From Ancalomicrobiaceae bacterium S20 (GTDB taxonomy: Bacteria > Pseudomonadota > Alphaproteobacteria > Rhizobiales > Ancalomicrobiaceae), in the NCBI GenBank assembly GCA_040269895.1, contig CP158568.1, forward strand, positions 3,008,716-3,072,715: a stretch of 64,000 nt of DNA. Direction: 5' to 3'. This document shows positions 17,356 through 26,952 of the stretch, one piece after another (within the stretch, counting starts at the first letter, position 1; the number at the start of each line of letters is the position of its first letter). The position numbers were made by a program, and so were the translations under genes. Below the pieces are notes generated by a model. That model was not told where the DNA came from and searched no databases. It was given only the letters and a program-made list of their open reading frames with translations.

Positions 17356-18842
17356 TCAAAGTTCACGATCATTTACGAATACATCTAGTATTTTAGATGG
17401 ATTGAGAATCCCGCACGGATCGAGACTGCGCTTGATATCCCGCATCAGGGCGAGCGCGACCGGATCCTTGACCTCGGCGAGCAGGTGCTTCTTGAGCCGA
17501 CCGATGCCGTGTTCGGCCGAGATCGAGCCGCCGTGGGCGAGCACCACCGCGTGGACGGCGCGGTTCAGCTCGTCCCAGCGATCGAGATAAGCCTGCTTGT
17601 CGGCGCCGACCGGCTGGCTGAAGTTGAAATGGATGTTGCCGTCGCCGAGATGGCCGAACGGCACGGGCCGAATGCCGGGGATCAGCGCCTCGGCGGCGGC
17701 GATGCCCTCGGCGAGCACGGCGGGGATCGCGGCGAGCGGCACGGAGACGTCGTGCTTGATCGAACCGCCCTCCTTGCCCTGCACTTCCGACATGGCCTCG
17801 CGCAGCCGCCAGAAATCGGTGCGCTGATCGAGCGAGGCGGCAATGGCGGCGTCCTCGGCCTCGCCGGCCTCCAGCGCGGCGCCCAGGATCGCCTCGGCAA
17901 GCGGCTCGAGACTGTCCTCCTTGGGCGAGGTCAGTTCGATCAGCACGTACCAGCGATGCACGCGCTCGAGCGGATCGCGGGCGCCCGGCAGGTGGCGCAG
18001 CACCAGTTCCACCCGAAGCGCGGCATCAGTTCGAAGGTGGTCAGCGCGGCGCCGGCTTCCGCCTTGGCGCGCGCGAGCAGGGCGAGGGCCGCGATCGGCG
18101 AGGCGAGACCGACGAAGGCCGTCGTGGTCGCCCGGACCGGCGGATAGAGCTTCAGCACCGCCGCCGTTATGATGCCGAGCGTGCCTTCCGAGCCGATGAA
18201 CAGCTGCTTCAGGTCGTAGCCGGTGTTGTCCTTGCGCAGCTTGCCGAGGCTGTTCAGCACGCGGCCGTCGGCGAGCACGACCTCGATGCCGAGCACGAGG
18301 TCGCGGGCGTTGCCATAGGCGAGCACGGCGGTGCCGCCGGCATTGGTCGAGAGATTGCCGCCGATCGTGCAGGTGCCTTCCGAGGCGAGCGACAGCGGGA
18401 ACATCCGGTCCTCCCGCTCGGCCGCGGCATGGGCGGCGGCGAGCGTGACGCCCGCCTCGAGCGTCATCGTGTCGGAGAGCGGATCGACCTCGCGCACCCG
18501 GTTCATGCGCTGCAGCGACAGCACGATCTCGCCGTCGAACGGGATCTGGCCGCCGACGAGGCCCGTGTTCCCGCCCTGCGGGACCACTGCGGTGCCGGTC
18601 TCGGTCGCGAGCTTCATCACGGCGGCGACTTCCGCCGTCGAGCCGGGGCGGACCACCGCGCGCGTGCGGCCGTGATAGAGCCCGCGCCATTCCACGAGAT
18701 AGGGCGCGACATCCGCCTGCGCGGTCAGCACGTTGGCCGGACCGACGATCGCGCGCAGCCGATCGACCAGCGAGGCCGCGGACGACGCCGGCGCGGCGGC
18801 GGCAGCGGGGACGGGAGGCGGGGCGGGCGGCGAAGCGGTCAT
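17356..18842 (-). pseudogene. FAD-linked oxidase (GlcD/D-2-hydroxyacid dehydrogenase type), frameshifted
   Basis: A flavoprotein of the GlcD/D-lactate/D-2-hydroxyglutarate dehydrogenase family (FAD_binding_4 plus FAD-oxidase_C). The N-terminal part reads PQGGNTGLVGGQIP and TIGGNLSTNAGGTAVLAYGN, the classical FAD-binding segments. The C-terminal part has PFGHLGDGNIHFN and SAEHGIGRLKK, with the metal/substrate His residues, and ends in LNPSKIL. The two halves are in different frames. At 18012-18014 the CCC run is one base short, and one more C restores MPRFGVELVLRHLPG and a 495-residue protein. Start ATG at 18842. Likely an electron-transferring 2-hydroxyacid dehydrogenase at the inner membrane, with unknown substrate. 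As written, the protein would be truncated. Confidence 0.87.
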
Positions 18843-18982
18843 GGGGCGCGCGGGTCTCCGAGACGGCGGACACCCACCGTTAGGCGTCAGCGCGAGCGCC
18901 GGCAAGCGGGGCGGCCTGCAATGCCGCTCCGCACGCGTCCCGTTCGCTCGCGCGGCGGCAGCGACGGACCACCTGCTCGACG

Positions 18983-20263
18983 TCAGCCCTGCCGCTCGCG
19001 CTCGACCGCGCGCCAACCGATATCGCGGCGGCAGAAACCGCCCGGCCAGTCGATCGCATCGACCGCGGCATAGGCATGGGCCTGCGCCTCGGCGACCGTC
19101 GCGCCCGTGGCGGTGACGGCGAGCACGCAGCCGCCGGCGGCGACCAGCCGATCGCCATCCTGCTTGGTGCCGGCATGGAAGACCTTGGTGCCGGGGAGTG
19201 CCGCGGCGCGATCGAGGCCGCGGATCTCGGTGCCCTTCTCGACCGCGCCCGGGTAGCCCTTGGCGGCCATGACGACGGTCAGCGCGACCTCGTCGCGCCA
19301 GCGGCAATCGACGCGGTCGAGCACGCCGTCGCGCGCCGCCTTCAGGAGCAGGAGCAGGTCCGACTTCAGGCGCATCATCAGCACCTGCGTCTCCGGATCG
19401 CCGAAGCGGACATTGTATTCGATCAGCTTCGGACCGGTCGCGGTGATCATCAGGCCGGCGAACAGCACGCCCTTGAACGGCGAGCCCTCGGCGGCGAGCG
19501 CGGCGACCGTCGGGCGGATGATCTCGGCCATCACCTGCTCGGTGATCGCCGGCGTCATCACCGAGGCCGGCGAATAGGCGCCCATGCCGCCGGTGTTCGG
19601 GCCGAGATCGCCGTCGAAGACGCGCTTGTGGTCCTGCGCCGAGGTCAGCGCCAGCGCATGCACGCCGTCGGAGAGCGCGAAGAAGCTCGCCTCCTCCCCT
19701 TCGAGAAACTCTTCCACGACCACCTCGGCGCCGGCCGCGCCGAAGGCGCCGGCGAAGCAATCCTCGACGGCAGCGATCGCCTCGTCGAGCGTCATCGCCA
19801 CCGTGACGCCTTTGCCGGCGGCGAGACCGTCGGCCTTGACCACGATCGGCGCCCCCTTCTCGCGCACGAAAGCGAGCGCGGCATCGCGGTTGTCGAACCG
19901 GCCATAGGCTGCGGTCGGGATATCGTGGCGCGCGCAGAGATCCTTGGTGAAGCCCTTCGAGCCTTCGAGCCGGGCGGCGGCGGCGCTCGGCCCGAAAGCG
20001 GCGATGCCGGCGGCCTCCAGATCGTCGACGAGGCCTGCGACCAGCGGCGCCTCGGGGCCGACGACGACGAAATCGATGCCGGTCGTCTGACAGAACCCGA
20101 TCACGGTGCGATGGTCGGCGACGTCGAGCGCCACGCAGTCCGCCGCCTCGGCGATGCCGGGATTGCCCGGCGCGGCATAGAGCCTGGTCAGCACCGGCGA
20201 GGCGGCGAGCGCGTAGGCGAGAGCGTGTTCGCGGCCGCCGGAGCCGATGAGCAGGACCTTCAT
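18983..20263 (-). CDS. purD: Phosphoribosylamine-glycine ligase PurD (GARS)
   Basis: A 426-residue ATP-grasp enzyme that joins glycine to 5-phosphoribosylamine in purine biosynthesis (cytoplasm). It starts [16 protein letters not shown], the standard N-terminal motif, continues [14 protein letters not shown], has the ATP-grasp loop [12 protein letters not shown], then [22 protein letters not shown], and the metal-binding [11 protein letters not shown]. Length is typical. GAGG lies close before the ATG. A 4-fold heptanucleotide repeat lies 34 bases upstream of the start codon, in the likely leader. Divergent from ubiA. Confidence 0.96.
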   Translation of the reverse strand: MKVLLIGSGGREHALAYALAASPVLTRLYAAPGNPGIAEAADCVALDVADHRTVIGFCQTTGIDFVVVGPEAPLVAGLVDDLEAAGIAAFGPSAAAARLEGSKGFTKDLCARHDIPTAAYGRFDNRDAALAFVREKGAPIVVKADGLAAGKGVTVAMTLDEAIAAVEDCFAGAFGAAGAEVVVEEFLEGEEASFFALSDGVHALALTSAQDHKRVFDGDLGPNTGGMGAYSPASVMTPAITEQVMAEIIRPTVAALAAEGSPFKGVLFAGLMITATGPKLIEYNVRFGDPETQVLMMRLKSDLLLLLKAARDGVLDRVDCRWRDEVALTVVMAAKGYPGAVEKGTEIRGLDRAAALPGTKVFHAGTKQDGDRLVAAGGCVLAVTATGATVAEAQAHAYAAVDAIDWPGGFCRRDIGWRAVERERQG

Positions 20264-20296
20264 GAGCGACCTCGTGGAACCGCGCGAGCGCGCGCC

Positions 20297-20324
20297 GGGA
20301 TTGGGGATTGGGGATTGGGGATTG
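20297..20324. repeat. Heptanucleotide tandem repeat (GGGATTG)x4
   Basis: Four perfect copies of GGGATTG on the plus strand (CAATCCC on the minus strand) lie between the divergent purD and ubiA genes, 34 bases from the purD start. This is a simple repeat that could vary in copy number. Confidence 0.95.
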
Positions 20325-20470
20325 CCGCGGGTGTAGCAGCGACGGCTGGGGCGTCAAGTCGCCAGCGCGGCCGAAAGCGGCGGCGGGCGCGAGCCGGCAC
20401 CCGGCCCTTGACCGGCCGGGCGTTCCGCGCGACCACCGGGGCCACGGTTTCTCATTACGGCAGCGCGACC

Positions 20471-21421
20471 ATGCCCGATTCCTCCGAGCCCGCTGACACT
20501 GCCACCGTCGCCGATGCCGTGCGCGGGCATTGGGCCGACCGTTGGCTGCCGGCGGCCGCGCGGCCCTATGCCCGGCTCTGCCGGCTCGAACGACCGATCG
20601 GCTGGTGGCTGCTCCTGTGGCCGTGCTGGTGGTCGACCGCGCTCGCGGCGGTGGCGGCCGGCGCGCGCTGGCCGAACCCCTGGCATCTCGTGCTGTTCAT
20701 GATCGGCGCCATCGCCATGCGCGGCGCCGGCTGCACCTACAACGACATCGTCGACCGCGACATCGACGCGGCGGTCGCGCGCACGCGCTCGCGACCGATC
20801 CCGGCGGGGCAGGTCACGGTCCGGCAGGCCAAGATCTTCCTGCTCGTCCAGGCGCTGGTCGGCCTCATCGTGCTTCTGCAGTTCAACGGCTTCGCGATCG
20901 TCGCCGGTATCGCTTCACTCGGCGTGGTGGCGATCTATCCGTTCATGAAGCGGATCACGAACTGGCCGCAGGCCGTGCTCGGCCTCGCCTTCTCCTGGGG
21001 CGCGCTGATGGGCTGGGCGGTGACCTTCGGCCGGATCGAGCCACCGGCGATCGCGCTCTATGCCGCGTCGATCCTGTGGACGATCGGCTACGACACGATC
21101 TACGCCCATCAGGACAAGGAGGACGACGCGGTCGTCGGCGTGCGCTCCACCGCACTGCTGTTCGGCCGGCACACCCGGCTCGCACTGACGATCCTCTACG
21201 GTGCGGCGGTCCTCGCCATGGCCGTCGCGCTCGGCATGGTCGGCGTCGGCTGGCCGGCGAAGCTCGGGCTCGCCGCCTTCGCCGCGCATCTCGCCTGGCA
21301 GATCGCTGCGATCGACATCGACGATCCGGATGGCTGCCTGAAGCTGTTCCGCTCCAACCGCGACGCCGGCTGGCTCCTGTTCGCGGGTCTCGTCGCCGAG
21401 GCCTTTTTGCGGGGCGCATGA
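20471..21421 (+). CDS. ubiA: 4-hydroxybenzoate polyprenyltransferase UbiA
   Basis: A 316-residue integral membrane prenyltransferase that attaches the polyprenyl chain to 4-hydroxybenzoate in ubiquinone synthesis. Both Asp-rich Mg2+-diphosphate motifs are visible: NDIVDRDID in the first half and YDTIYAHQDKEDD in the second. About eight helices follow the usual pattern. The frame is open far upstream as the antisense shadow of purD. The ATG at 20471 (MPDSSEPADTATV) gives the normal length and is the first start after the intergenic region. The next gene, a hydrolase, starts 71 bases downstream on the same strand. Confidence 0.95.
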   Translation: MPDSSEPADTATVADAVRGHWADRWLPAAARPYARLCRLERPIGWWLLLWPCWWSTALAAVAAGARWPNPWHLVLFMIGAIAMRGAGCTYNDIVDRDIDAAVARTRSRPIPAGQVTVRQAKIFLLVQALVGLIVLLQFNGFAIVAGIASLGVVAIYPFMKRITNWPQAVLGLAFSWGALMGWAVTFGRIEPPAIALYAASILWTIGYDTIYAHQDKEDDAVVGVRSTALLFGRHTRLALTILYGAAVLAMAVALGMVGVGWPAKLGLAAFAAHLAWQIAAIDIDDPDGCLKLFRSNRDAGWLLFAGLVAEAFLRGA

Positions 21422-21492
21422 GCTCCAGGCGCGGTTGTTCTCGCGCCCCGGCTCGGCGATCCTCGTACCCCGCATCACCAGAGGACGCCGCC

Positions 21493-22413
21493 ATGGACCT
21501 GCCCGATCTCTTCCCCGGCTTCTCGTCGACCACGGTCCGAACCGACGGCGCCAAGATCTTCGCGCGGATCGGCGGGCCGGAGGACGCACCGCCGGTCGTG
21601 CTGGTGCATGGCTATCCGCAGACCGGCGCCATGTGGCACGCAATCGCGCCGGCGCTCGCCAGGAGCCATCGCGTGATCGTCCCCGACCTGCGCGGCTACG
21701 GCTGGTCGTCGGTGCCGGAGGCGCAGGCCGACCATGCCCAGATGTCGAAGCGCGCCATGGCCGCCGACATCGTCCGCGTGATGGAGGAGCTCGGCCACGT
21801 CCGCTTCGCCTATGTGGGCCACGATCGTGGGGCGCGGGCGGGCTACCGGCTGGCGCTCGATCATCCGGGGCGGCTCGAAAAGCTGATCCTGCTCGACATC
21901 GTGCCGACCTTCGCGATGTGGGAGGGCATGAACGCCCAGCTCGCGATGAAGGTCTACCACTGGCTGTTCCTCGCCCAGCCGGCACCGTTTCCAGAGCGCA
22001 TGATCGGCGCGAACGCCCTCGCCTATCTCGAACACACGCTGGCGAGTTGGACGGCATCGAAATCGCTCGATGCCTTCGATGCCGGCGCGCTCGCGCATTA
22101 TCGCGCCTCGTTCACGGTGCCGGAGCGGATCGCCGCGACCTGCGAGGACTATCGCGCCGGCGCCACGATCGATCTCGAGCACGACCGCGCCGCGCGGGCG
22201 GCGGGCGCCCGGTTCGACGTGCCGACGCTGGTGCTCTACGGCGCGAGCGGCATTCCGGCCGACGGCGCGCGCGGCGACGTCGAGGCCGGGCCGGAGGCGG
22301 CGTGGGCGCCTTGGGCGAGCCGGCTCGACGTCCGGGCGATCGACGCCGGGCATTTCGTCGCCGAGGAAGCGCCCGAGGCGACGCTCGCGGCGATCCGCGG
22401 CTTTCTCGGTTGA
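21493..22413 (+). CDS. Alpha/beta hydrolase, haloacetate dehalogenase-like
   Basis: A 306-residue alpha/beta hydrolase. The nucleophile elbow reads VGHDRGARAGYRLALDHP, so the nucleophile is Asp111 and not Ser, as in haloalkane/haloacetate dehalogenases and epoxide hydrolases. Asp135, His156-Trp157 (YHWLF), Tyr203 and His287 (AGHFVAEEAPE) match the residues known in fluoroacetate dehalogenases (Asp110, Asp134, His155, Trp156, Tyr219, His280 in the Rhodopseudomonas enzyme, from memory). The N-terminal HGYPQTGAMWH holds the oxyanion region. The most likely reaction is hydrolytic dehalogenation of short haloacids, but an epoxide or ester substrate is possible. A GAGGACGCC box stands before the ATG. 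It follows ubiA on the same strand. Confidence 0.82.
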   Translation: MDLPDLFPGFSSTTVRTDGAKIFARIGGPEDAPPVVLVHGYPQTGAMWHAIAPALARSHRVIVPDLRGYGWSSVPEAQADHAQMSKRAMAADIVRVMEELGHVRFAYVGHDRGARAGYRLALDHPGRLEKLILLDIVPTFAMWEGMNAQLAMKVYHWLFLAQPAPFPERMIGANALAYLEHTLASWTASKSLDAFDAGALAHYRASFTVPERIAATCEDYRAGATIDLEHDRAARAAGARFDVPTLVLYGASGIPADGARGDVEAGPEAAWAPWASRLDVRAIDAGHFVAEEAPEATLAAIRGFLG

Positions 22414-22530
22414 GCGGCGCGCCGCGAATTCCCGAAGTTGGGGTGACTTCGCGCGAGCGCCGCAATTGAGCGGCATAATGGGAGATTGTTCCAACCGTTA
22501 CTTCCGCAATCGCTACTCCCAAGGGACGTC

Positions 22531-23463
22531 ATGTCGGATCCGAAGATCGGCCTCGTGCTCGGCGGCGGCGGCGCACGCGGGCTCGGGCACATTCCCGTCA
22601 TCGAGGCGCTCGACGAACTGGGCCTTTCGGTCACCGCGATTGCCGGCACCTCGATCGGCGCGATCATGGGGGCGGCGCGGGCCGGCGGGCTCTCGGGCGC
22701 GGAGATCCGCGAGCGCACGGTCGAAACCTTCGGCAACCGGACGGCCGCGCTCGCCCGATTGTGGTCGCTGCGACCGAAGCGGTTCGGCGATCTGTTCGCT
22801 GGCGGCTTCGGCCTCGGCCAGATCGATCCGGAGAAGATCCTCGAGACCTTCGTCGGCGACGCGCTGCCGCCGCGTTTCGCCGACTGCCGGGTGCCCTTCG
22901 CGGTCGTGGCAACCGACTTCTACGGCGGCAAGGAGGTCGTGCTCCGCGACGGCGACCTGCGTCCCGCCGTCGCGGCCTCGATCGCGCTGCCGACCATCTT
23001 CAAGCCGGTGATCCTCGATGGCGCGGCGCTGATCGACGGCGGCGTGATCAATCCCGTGCCGGTCGATGCGCTGCCGGTGCCGGTCGACATCGTGATCGCG
23101 GTCGATGTCGTGTCGTTCCCCGAGCCGTCGGACGGCAAGGTCGCGCCGGGCGCGATGGAGGCCATCGTCGGTGCGACGCAGCTCCTGATGCAACAGGTCG
23201 CGGCGGCGAAATTCGAGAAGCGGCCGCCGGACATCCTGATCCGGCCGCCGGTCAACGCCTTCCACGTGCTCGACTTCCTCAAGGCCCGCCAGATCCTGGC
23301 CGCGACCGAGCCGGCCAAGGACGAGGTCAAGCGCAAGCTCGCCCGCATGATCGAGGCGCATCCGCTCGAGCCCGTGGCCGAGCTCCCGGCCCCGCCGCAG
23401 CCCATGGCGCTGCCGAAGCGGCCCCGGCGGCGGCTGATCGGCCGGGCGAAGGAGACGAACTAG
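22531..23463 (+). CDS. Patatin-like phospholipase
   Basis: A 310-residue serine lipase of the bacterial patatin (RssA/NTE-like) family. It has the oxyanion loop GGGGARGLGH (about residues 10-19), the nucleophile elbow GTSIGA, and the catalytic Asp in DGGVINPVPVDAL, that is, a Ser-Asp dyad. The C terminus is Pro/Arg rich. The start ATG at 22531 has AAGGGA in front. An upstream TTG at 22486 is in frame but has no ribosome-binding site. No signal peptide is seen, so it probably acts in the cytoplasm or on the inner leaflet. Substrate unknown. Confidence 0.92.
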   Translation: MSDPKIGLVLGGGGARGLGHIPVIEALDELGLSVTAIAGTSIGAIMGAARAGGLSGAEIRERTVETFGNRTAALARLWSLRPKRFGDLFAGGFGLGQIDPEKILETFVGDALPPRFADCRVPFAVVATDFYGGKEVVLRDGDLRPAVAASIALPTIFKPVILDGAALIDGGVINPVPVDALPVPVDIVIAVDVVSFPEPSDGKVAPGAMEAIVGATQLLMQQVAAAKFEKRPPDILIRPPVNAFHVLDFLKARQILAATEPAKDEVKRKLARMIEAHPLEPVAELPAPPQPMALPKRPRRRLIGRAKETN

Positions 23464-23525
23464 AGCAAGGCCCGATCGGAGTGATTCACGCCGATCGGAA
23501 CAGGCTTGCGTTGACAAGTCGGCTG

Positions 23526-23561
23526 GAGCGGCATCCGATCCAATCTGATCGGATGCCGCTC
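23526..23561. repeat. Palindromic (REP-like) element between convergent genes
   Basis: A perfect 15-bp inverted repeat (23526-23540 with 23547-23561) with a 6-base loop lies between the convergent patatin and tadA genes and touches the tadA stop codon. A second, imperfect inverted repeat with the core CCGATCGG precedes it (about 23468-23511). There is no T tract. It may act as a two-way terminator or be a dispersed genomic palindrome. Confidence 0.7.
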
Positions 23562-24022
23562 TAGCCGCGCCGGTCGCGGAAGAAATCCCTGAGCAGCGCT
23601 GCCGCTTCGGTCTCCGCGATGCCTGAATAGACCTCCGGCGCATGATGGCAGGTCGGCGCGGCGTAGAGGCGCACGCCGTGCTCGACCGCGCCGCCCTTCG
23701 GGTCGCCGGCGCCGAAATAGAGCCGGCGAATGCGCGCGAAGGAGATCGCCGCCGCGCACATCGGGCAGGGCTCCAACGTCACATGCAGATCGGCGCCGAT
23801 CAGGCGCTCCGAGCCGAGCGCGGCGGCAGCGGCGCGGATCGCCAGGATCTCGGCGTGCGCGGTCGGATCGCGGAGTTCCAGCGTGCGGTTGCCGGCCGCG
23901 GCGATGATGCGGCCGTCGTGCACGATCACGGCGCCGACGGGTACCTCGCCCCGCGCCGCCGCCGCCCGCGCCTCGTCGAGCGCCACCTCCATCGGTCGTC
24001 GCTCCGACGACATGGCCGCCAT
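23561..24022 (-). CDS. tadA: tRNA-specific adenosine deaminase TadA
   Basis: A 153-residue zinc deaminase that converts the wobble A34 of tRNA-Arg(ACG) to inosine. The zinc and catalytic motifs are clear: HAE at residues 56-58 ([12 protein letters not shown]) and PCPMC with Cys86 and Cys89. The start at 24022 (MAAMSSERR) is chosen because GGGGA lies eight bases before it. A second in-frame ATG follows three codons later. It is divergent from rluB, as is common in this order. The 3' end meets a palindrome. Confidence 0.93.
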   Translation of the reverse strand: MAAMSSERRPMEVALDEARAAAARGEVPVGAVIVHDGRIIAAAGNRTLELRDPTAHAEILAIRAAAAALGSERLIGADLHVTLEPCPMCAAAISFARIRRLYFGAGDPKGGAVEHGVRLYAAPTCHHAPEVYSGIAETEAAALLRDFFRDRRG

Positions 24023-24093
24023 TCGCGCATTCCCCGTCGCAAAATCGCACGAGCCGGCTCGCGGGCCGGCATCCGCTCTGTTAGTAAGGCGCC

Positions 24094-26169
24094 ATGACCG
24101 AGACACAAGACAAAACACCACCGCCCCGGCCAAGGCCGCGGCGGAGAGCGGCGAGCGCATCGCCAAGATCATGGCCCGCGTCGGCCTCTGCTCGCGCCGC
24201 GAGGCCGAGGCCTGGATCGCGGAAGGCCGCGTCAGCGTCAACGGCAAGGTGCTCGACACCCCCGCCGTGACGATCGGCCCGAAGGACCGCGTCAGCGTCG
24301 ACGGCAAGCCGCTGCCGATCCGCGAACGCACCCGGCTGTGGCTGTTCCACAAGCCGCGCGGGCTCGTCACCACGACAAGCGACCCCGAAGGCCGGCCGAC
24401 CGTGTTCGACGCACTGCCGCCGGAGATGCCGCGCGTGGTGACCGTCGGTCGCCTCGACATCAACACCGAAGGCATGCTGCTGCTCACCAACGACGGCGGC
24501 CTCGCGCGCGTGCTCGAGCTGCCGGCGACCGGCTGGCTGCGCCGCTACCGCGTCCGCGCCTATGGCGAGGTCACCGACGAGGCGCTGAACGAGATCCGCG
24601 AAGGCATCACCCTCGACGGCATCTCCTACGGGCCGATGGAAGCCGAGATCGACCGTCAGCAGGGCTCCAATGTCTGGCTGGTTCTCGGCCTGCGCGAAGG
24701 CAAGAACCGCGAAGTGAAGCGCGTGCTCGCCCATCTCGGCCTGTCGGTGAACCGGCTGATCCGCATCTCGTTCGGCCCGTTCCAGCTCGCCGACCTCGTC
24801 GAAGGCGACGTGCGCGAGATCCGCGGCCGCGTGCTGCGCGACCAGCTCGGCGCGCGGCTCATCCAGGAATCTGGCGCCGATCTCGACGCGCCGATCCTGA
24901 CCCATATCCCCGGCGAAGGCGAAGAGCCGCCGAAGGGGCGCAAGGGCAAGGACGCCGACGGCAAGGGCAAGTCCGGCGCGAAGACGGCGGGGCCGAAGGG
25001 CCGCACCAAGCGCACCGAGATGGAGTTCGTCGGCACCGGCTCGGCCGGCCGCGCCGAGGCGGAGCGCAAGTCGCGCGGGCCCCGGAGCGCCAGGCCGGAC
25101 GGCGCCGGCCCGCGCGGCCGTGACCGAGACGAGCGCGGTGAAGGCGAACGTTCGGGTGGCGGCTTCCGCTCGGAGGGTTTCCGCAGCCAGGAGGGCAAGA
25201 GCCGCGCGGCGGGCTTCCGCTCGCGGCCCGAGGGTTCGCTCGGCGGGCGCGATCGCGCCGAAGGGCGCCCCGATCGGCAGGACCGCGACGGCCCGCGCGC
25301 GGGCTGGACGCCTGAGGCCGGCCGCGGCCGCTACCGCGACGAGGAGGCGGGCGAAGGCCGGCGCGGACCGCGTCCGCCCCGGCGCGACGGCGACGCGCCG
25401 CGTCAACAATTCCGCGACGGCGACGGTCCCCGTCCGCCGCGCGCCGGCGGGTTCCGTGACCGCCCCGAAGGCGGCTTCCGTGACCGTCCCGAGGGCGGCG
25501 ACCGTGGCGGCTACAAGTCCCAGGGCTGGCGTGGTCGGCCGGATCGGCTCCGCGAGGCCGGGCTCGATGGCGCGGCGGATCTCGCCGAGGGCCGCGGCCC
25601 GCGGTCGCGCGGGCCGGCCGAGAGCGCGGGCGATCGGCCGCGTTCGGGCGGTTTCCGGGATCGGCCCGAGGGCGGGCGATCGGAAGGATTCCGGGGCGGC
25701 CGCGCGAGGATCGTCCTGAGGGCGACCGCCCCGTTCGGGTGGCTTCCGCGATCGGCCCGAGGGTGGGCGCCCGGAAGGTTTCCGCGGACGGCCGCGCGAG
25801 GATCGTCCCGAGGGCGACCGGCCGCGTGCGGGCGGCTTCCGTGACCGGCCCGAGGGCGGGCGCTCGGAGGGCTTCCGGGGACGGCCGCGTGCCGATGGTG
25901 CGGAGGGTGGCGCGCCGAAGCGGCCGTTCTTCCGGCCGCGCCGCGACGATCAGGGCGCCGGTGGCGAGGGTGCCGAAGGCGGCCGTCCGTTCAAGCCGCG
26001 CGGCGGCAAGCCCGGCGGCTTCAAGGCCGGGGGCGCTAAGCCCGGTGGCGGCAAGCCGGGTGGGTTCAAGGGCGGCGGCAAGCCCGGCGGCGCGCGCTTC
26101 GGCGGCCCGAAGGGCGGTGCCGGCGGTCGTGGTGGCAAGCCCGGCGGGCGACCGCCGCGCGAGCGCTGA
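24094..26169 (+). pseudogene. rluB: 23S rRNA pseudouridine synthase RluB-like with long Arg/Gly-rich tail, three apparent frameshifts
   Basis: An RsuA/RluB-family pseudouridine synthase. It has an S4 RNA-binding domain ([22 protein letters not shown]), then the catalytic [17 protein letters not shown] with its Asp, and [17 protein letters not shown] disordered tail of about 400 residues follows, with [13 protein letters not shown] and KPGG-type repeats. The ATG at 24094 begins MTETQDK in another frame, and one extra A in AAAA (about 24112) joins it to the S4 domain. In the tail, one base is missing near 25697-25700 and another near 25725-25731. Restoring both gives the repeat pattern up to PPRER and a stop at 26167-26169 (692 residues). 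Without correction the S4-catalytic part starts at ATG 24171 and the tail ends out of frame at 25844. Sequencing error in GC-rich repeats is plausible. Confidence 0.85.
25440..25905 (+). repeat. Degenerate tandem repeats encoding [13 protein letters not shown] units in the RluB tail
   Basis: Repeated coding units of the form GGCTTCCGTGACCGNCCCGAGG occur at least five times, partly alternating with [15 protein letters not shown] units. The two tail frameshifts fall inside this tract. Confidence 0.8.
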
Positions 26170-26184
26170 TCGACGTCGCGCGCC

Positions 26185-26739
26185 ATGCGCATCGTCGGCG
26201 GCAAGCACCGCGGCACGGCGCTCGCGGGCCCCAAGAGCATGGCGATCCGTCCGACGACGGATCGCCTGCGCGAGACGCTGTTCAACATCCTCGCTCATGC
26301 CTACGCCGACCCGATCGGCGAGGCGCGGGTGCTCGACCTCTTCTCCGGAACGGGCGCGCTCGGGCTCGAGGCCCTGTCGCGCGGCGCGCGCTTCTGCCTG
26401 TTCGTCGAGGAGAGCGCCGAGGCACGCGGGCTGATCCGCCGCAATGTCGAGACGCTCGCCCAGACCGGCGCGACCAAGATCTGGCGGCGCGACGCCACGC
26501 AGATCGGTCCGTGTTCGCCGATGGAGCCGTTCTCGCTCGTCTTCCTCGACCCGCCCTACGGCAAGGGCTTCGCCGAGAAGGCACTCGCGGCCTGCCGCGC
26601 CGGCGGCTGGCTCGCTCCGGACGCGCTGTGCGTGGTCGAGGAGGCCACCGAGGCCGGCTTCGTCGCCCCGGACGGTTTCGAGGAACTCGACCGGCGCGAC
26701 TACGGCGAAAGTCAGTTGGTATTTTTGCGATACTGTTAA
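26185..26739 (+). CDS. rsmD: 16S rRNA (guanine-966-N2)-methyltransferase RsmD
   Basis: A 184-residue SAM-dependent methyltransferase that modifies G966 of 16S rRNA in the 30S particle. It starts MRIVGGKHRGTALAGP, continues RPTTDRLRETLFNIL, has the SAM-binding loop VLDLFSGTGALGLEALSRGA, and the N6/N2-methyltransferase motif IV LDPPYGKG. Length is typical. It starts 15 bases after the corrected rluB stop codon, and the rluB-rsmD pair is common in this order. Confidence 0.95.
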   Translation: MRIVGGKHRGTALAGPKSMAIRPTTDRLRETLFNILAHAYADPIGEARVLDLFSGTGALGLEALSRGARFCLFVEESAEARGLIRRNVETLAQTGATKIWRRDATQIGPCSPMEPFSLVFLDPPYGKGFAEKALAACRAGGWLAPDALCVVEEATEAGFVAPDGFEELDRRDYGESQLVFLRYC

Positions 26740-26952
26740 GAAGGTCTTGCGAATTCCGGGTTCGCGGCGCGATTTTTTGTGTGTTATTCCGTAGGTCTCA
26801 AGCGGATATCAACCTTCGCTCGACAGACTGGCATTTGGGGACACGATGTCGATCCGAGGGCATGAGCCTGCGGCAGCATCGTTGTTCGGCGGAGATTGTC
26901 CGATGGGCCGTGCCGGCCCGTTCGCGATCGATCTCCAGCGGGGACGGATCGC

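Noticed and set aside
20297..20324. Repeat before purD as a CRISPR-like array
   Set aside because: The units are 7 bases with no spacers. It is a simple tandem repeat.
26740..26785. A possible weak terminator after rsmD (GCGAA...TTCGC then ATTTTTT)
   Set aside because: The stem is only 5 bp and eight bases from the T run, so the assignment is too weak.
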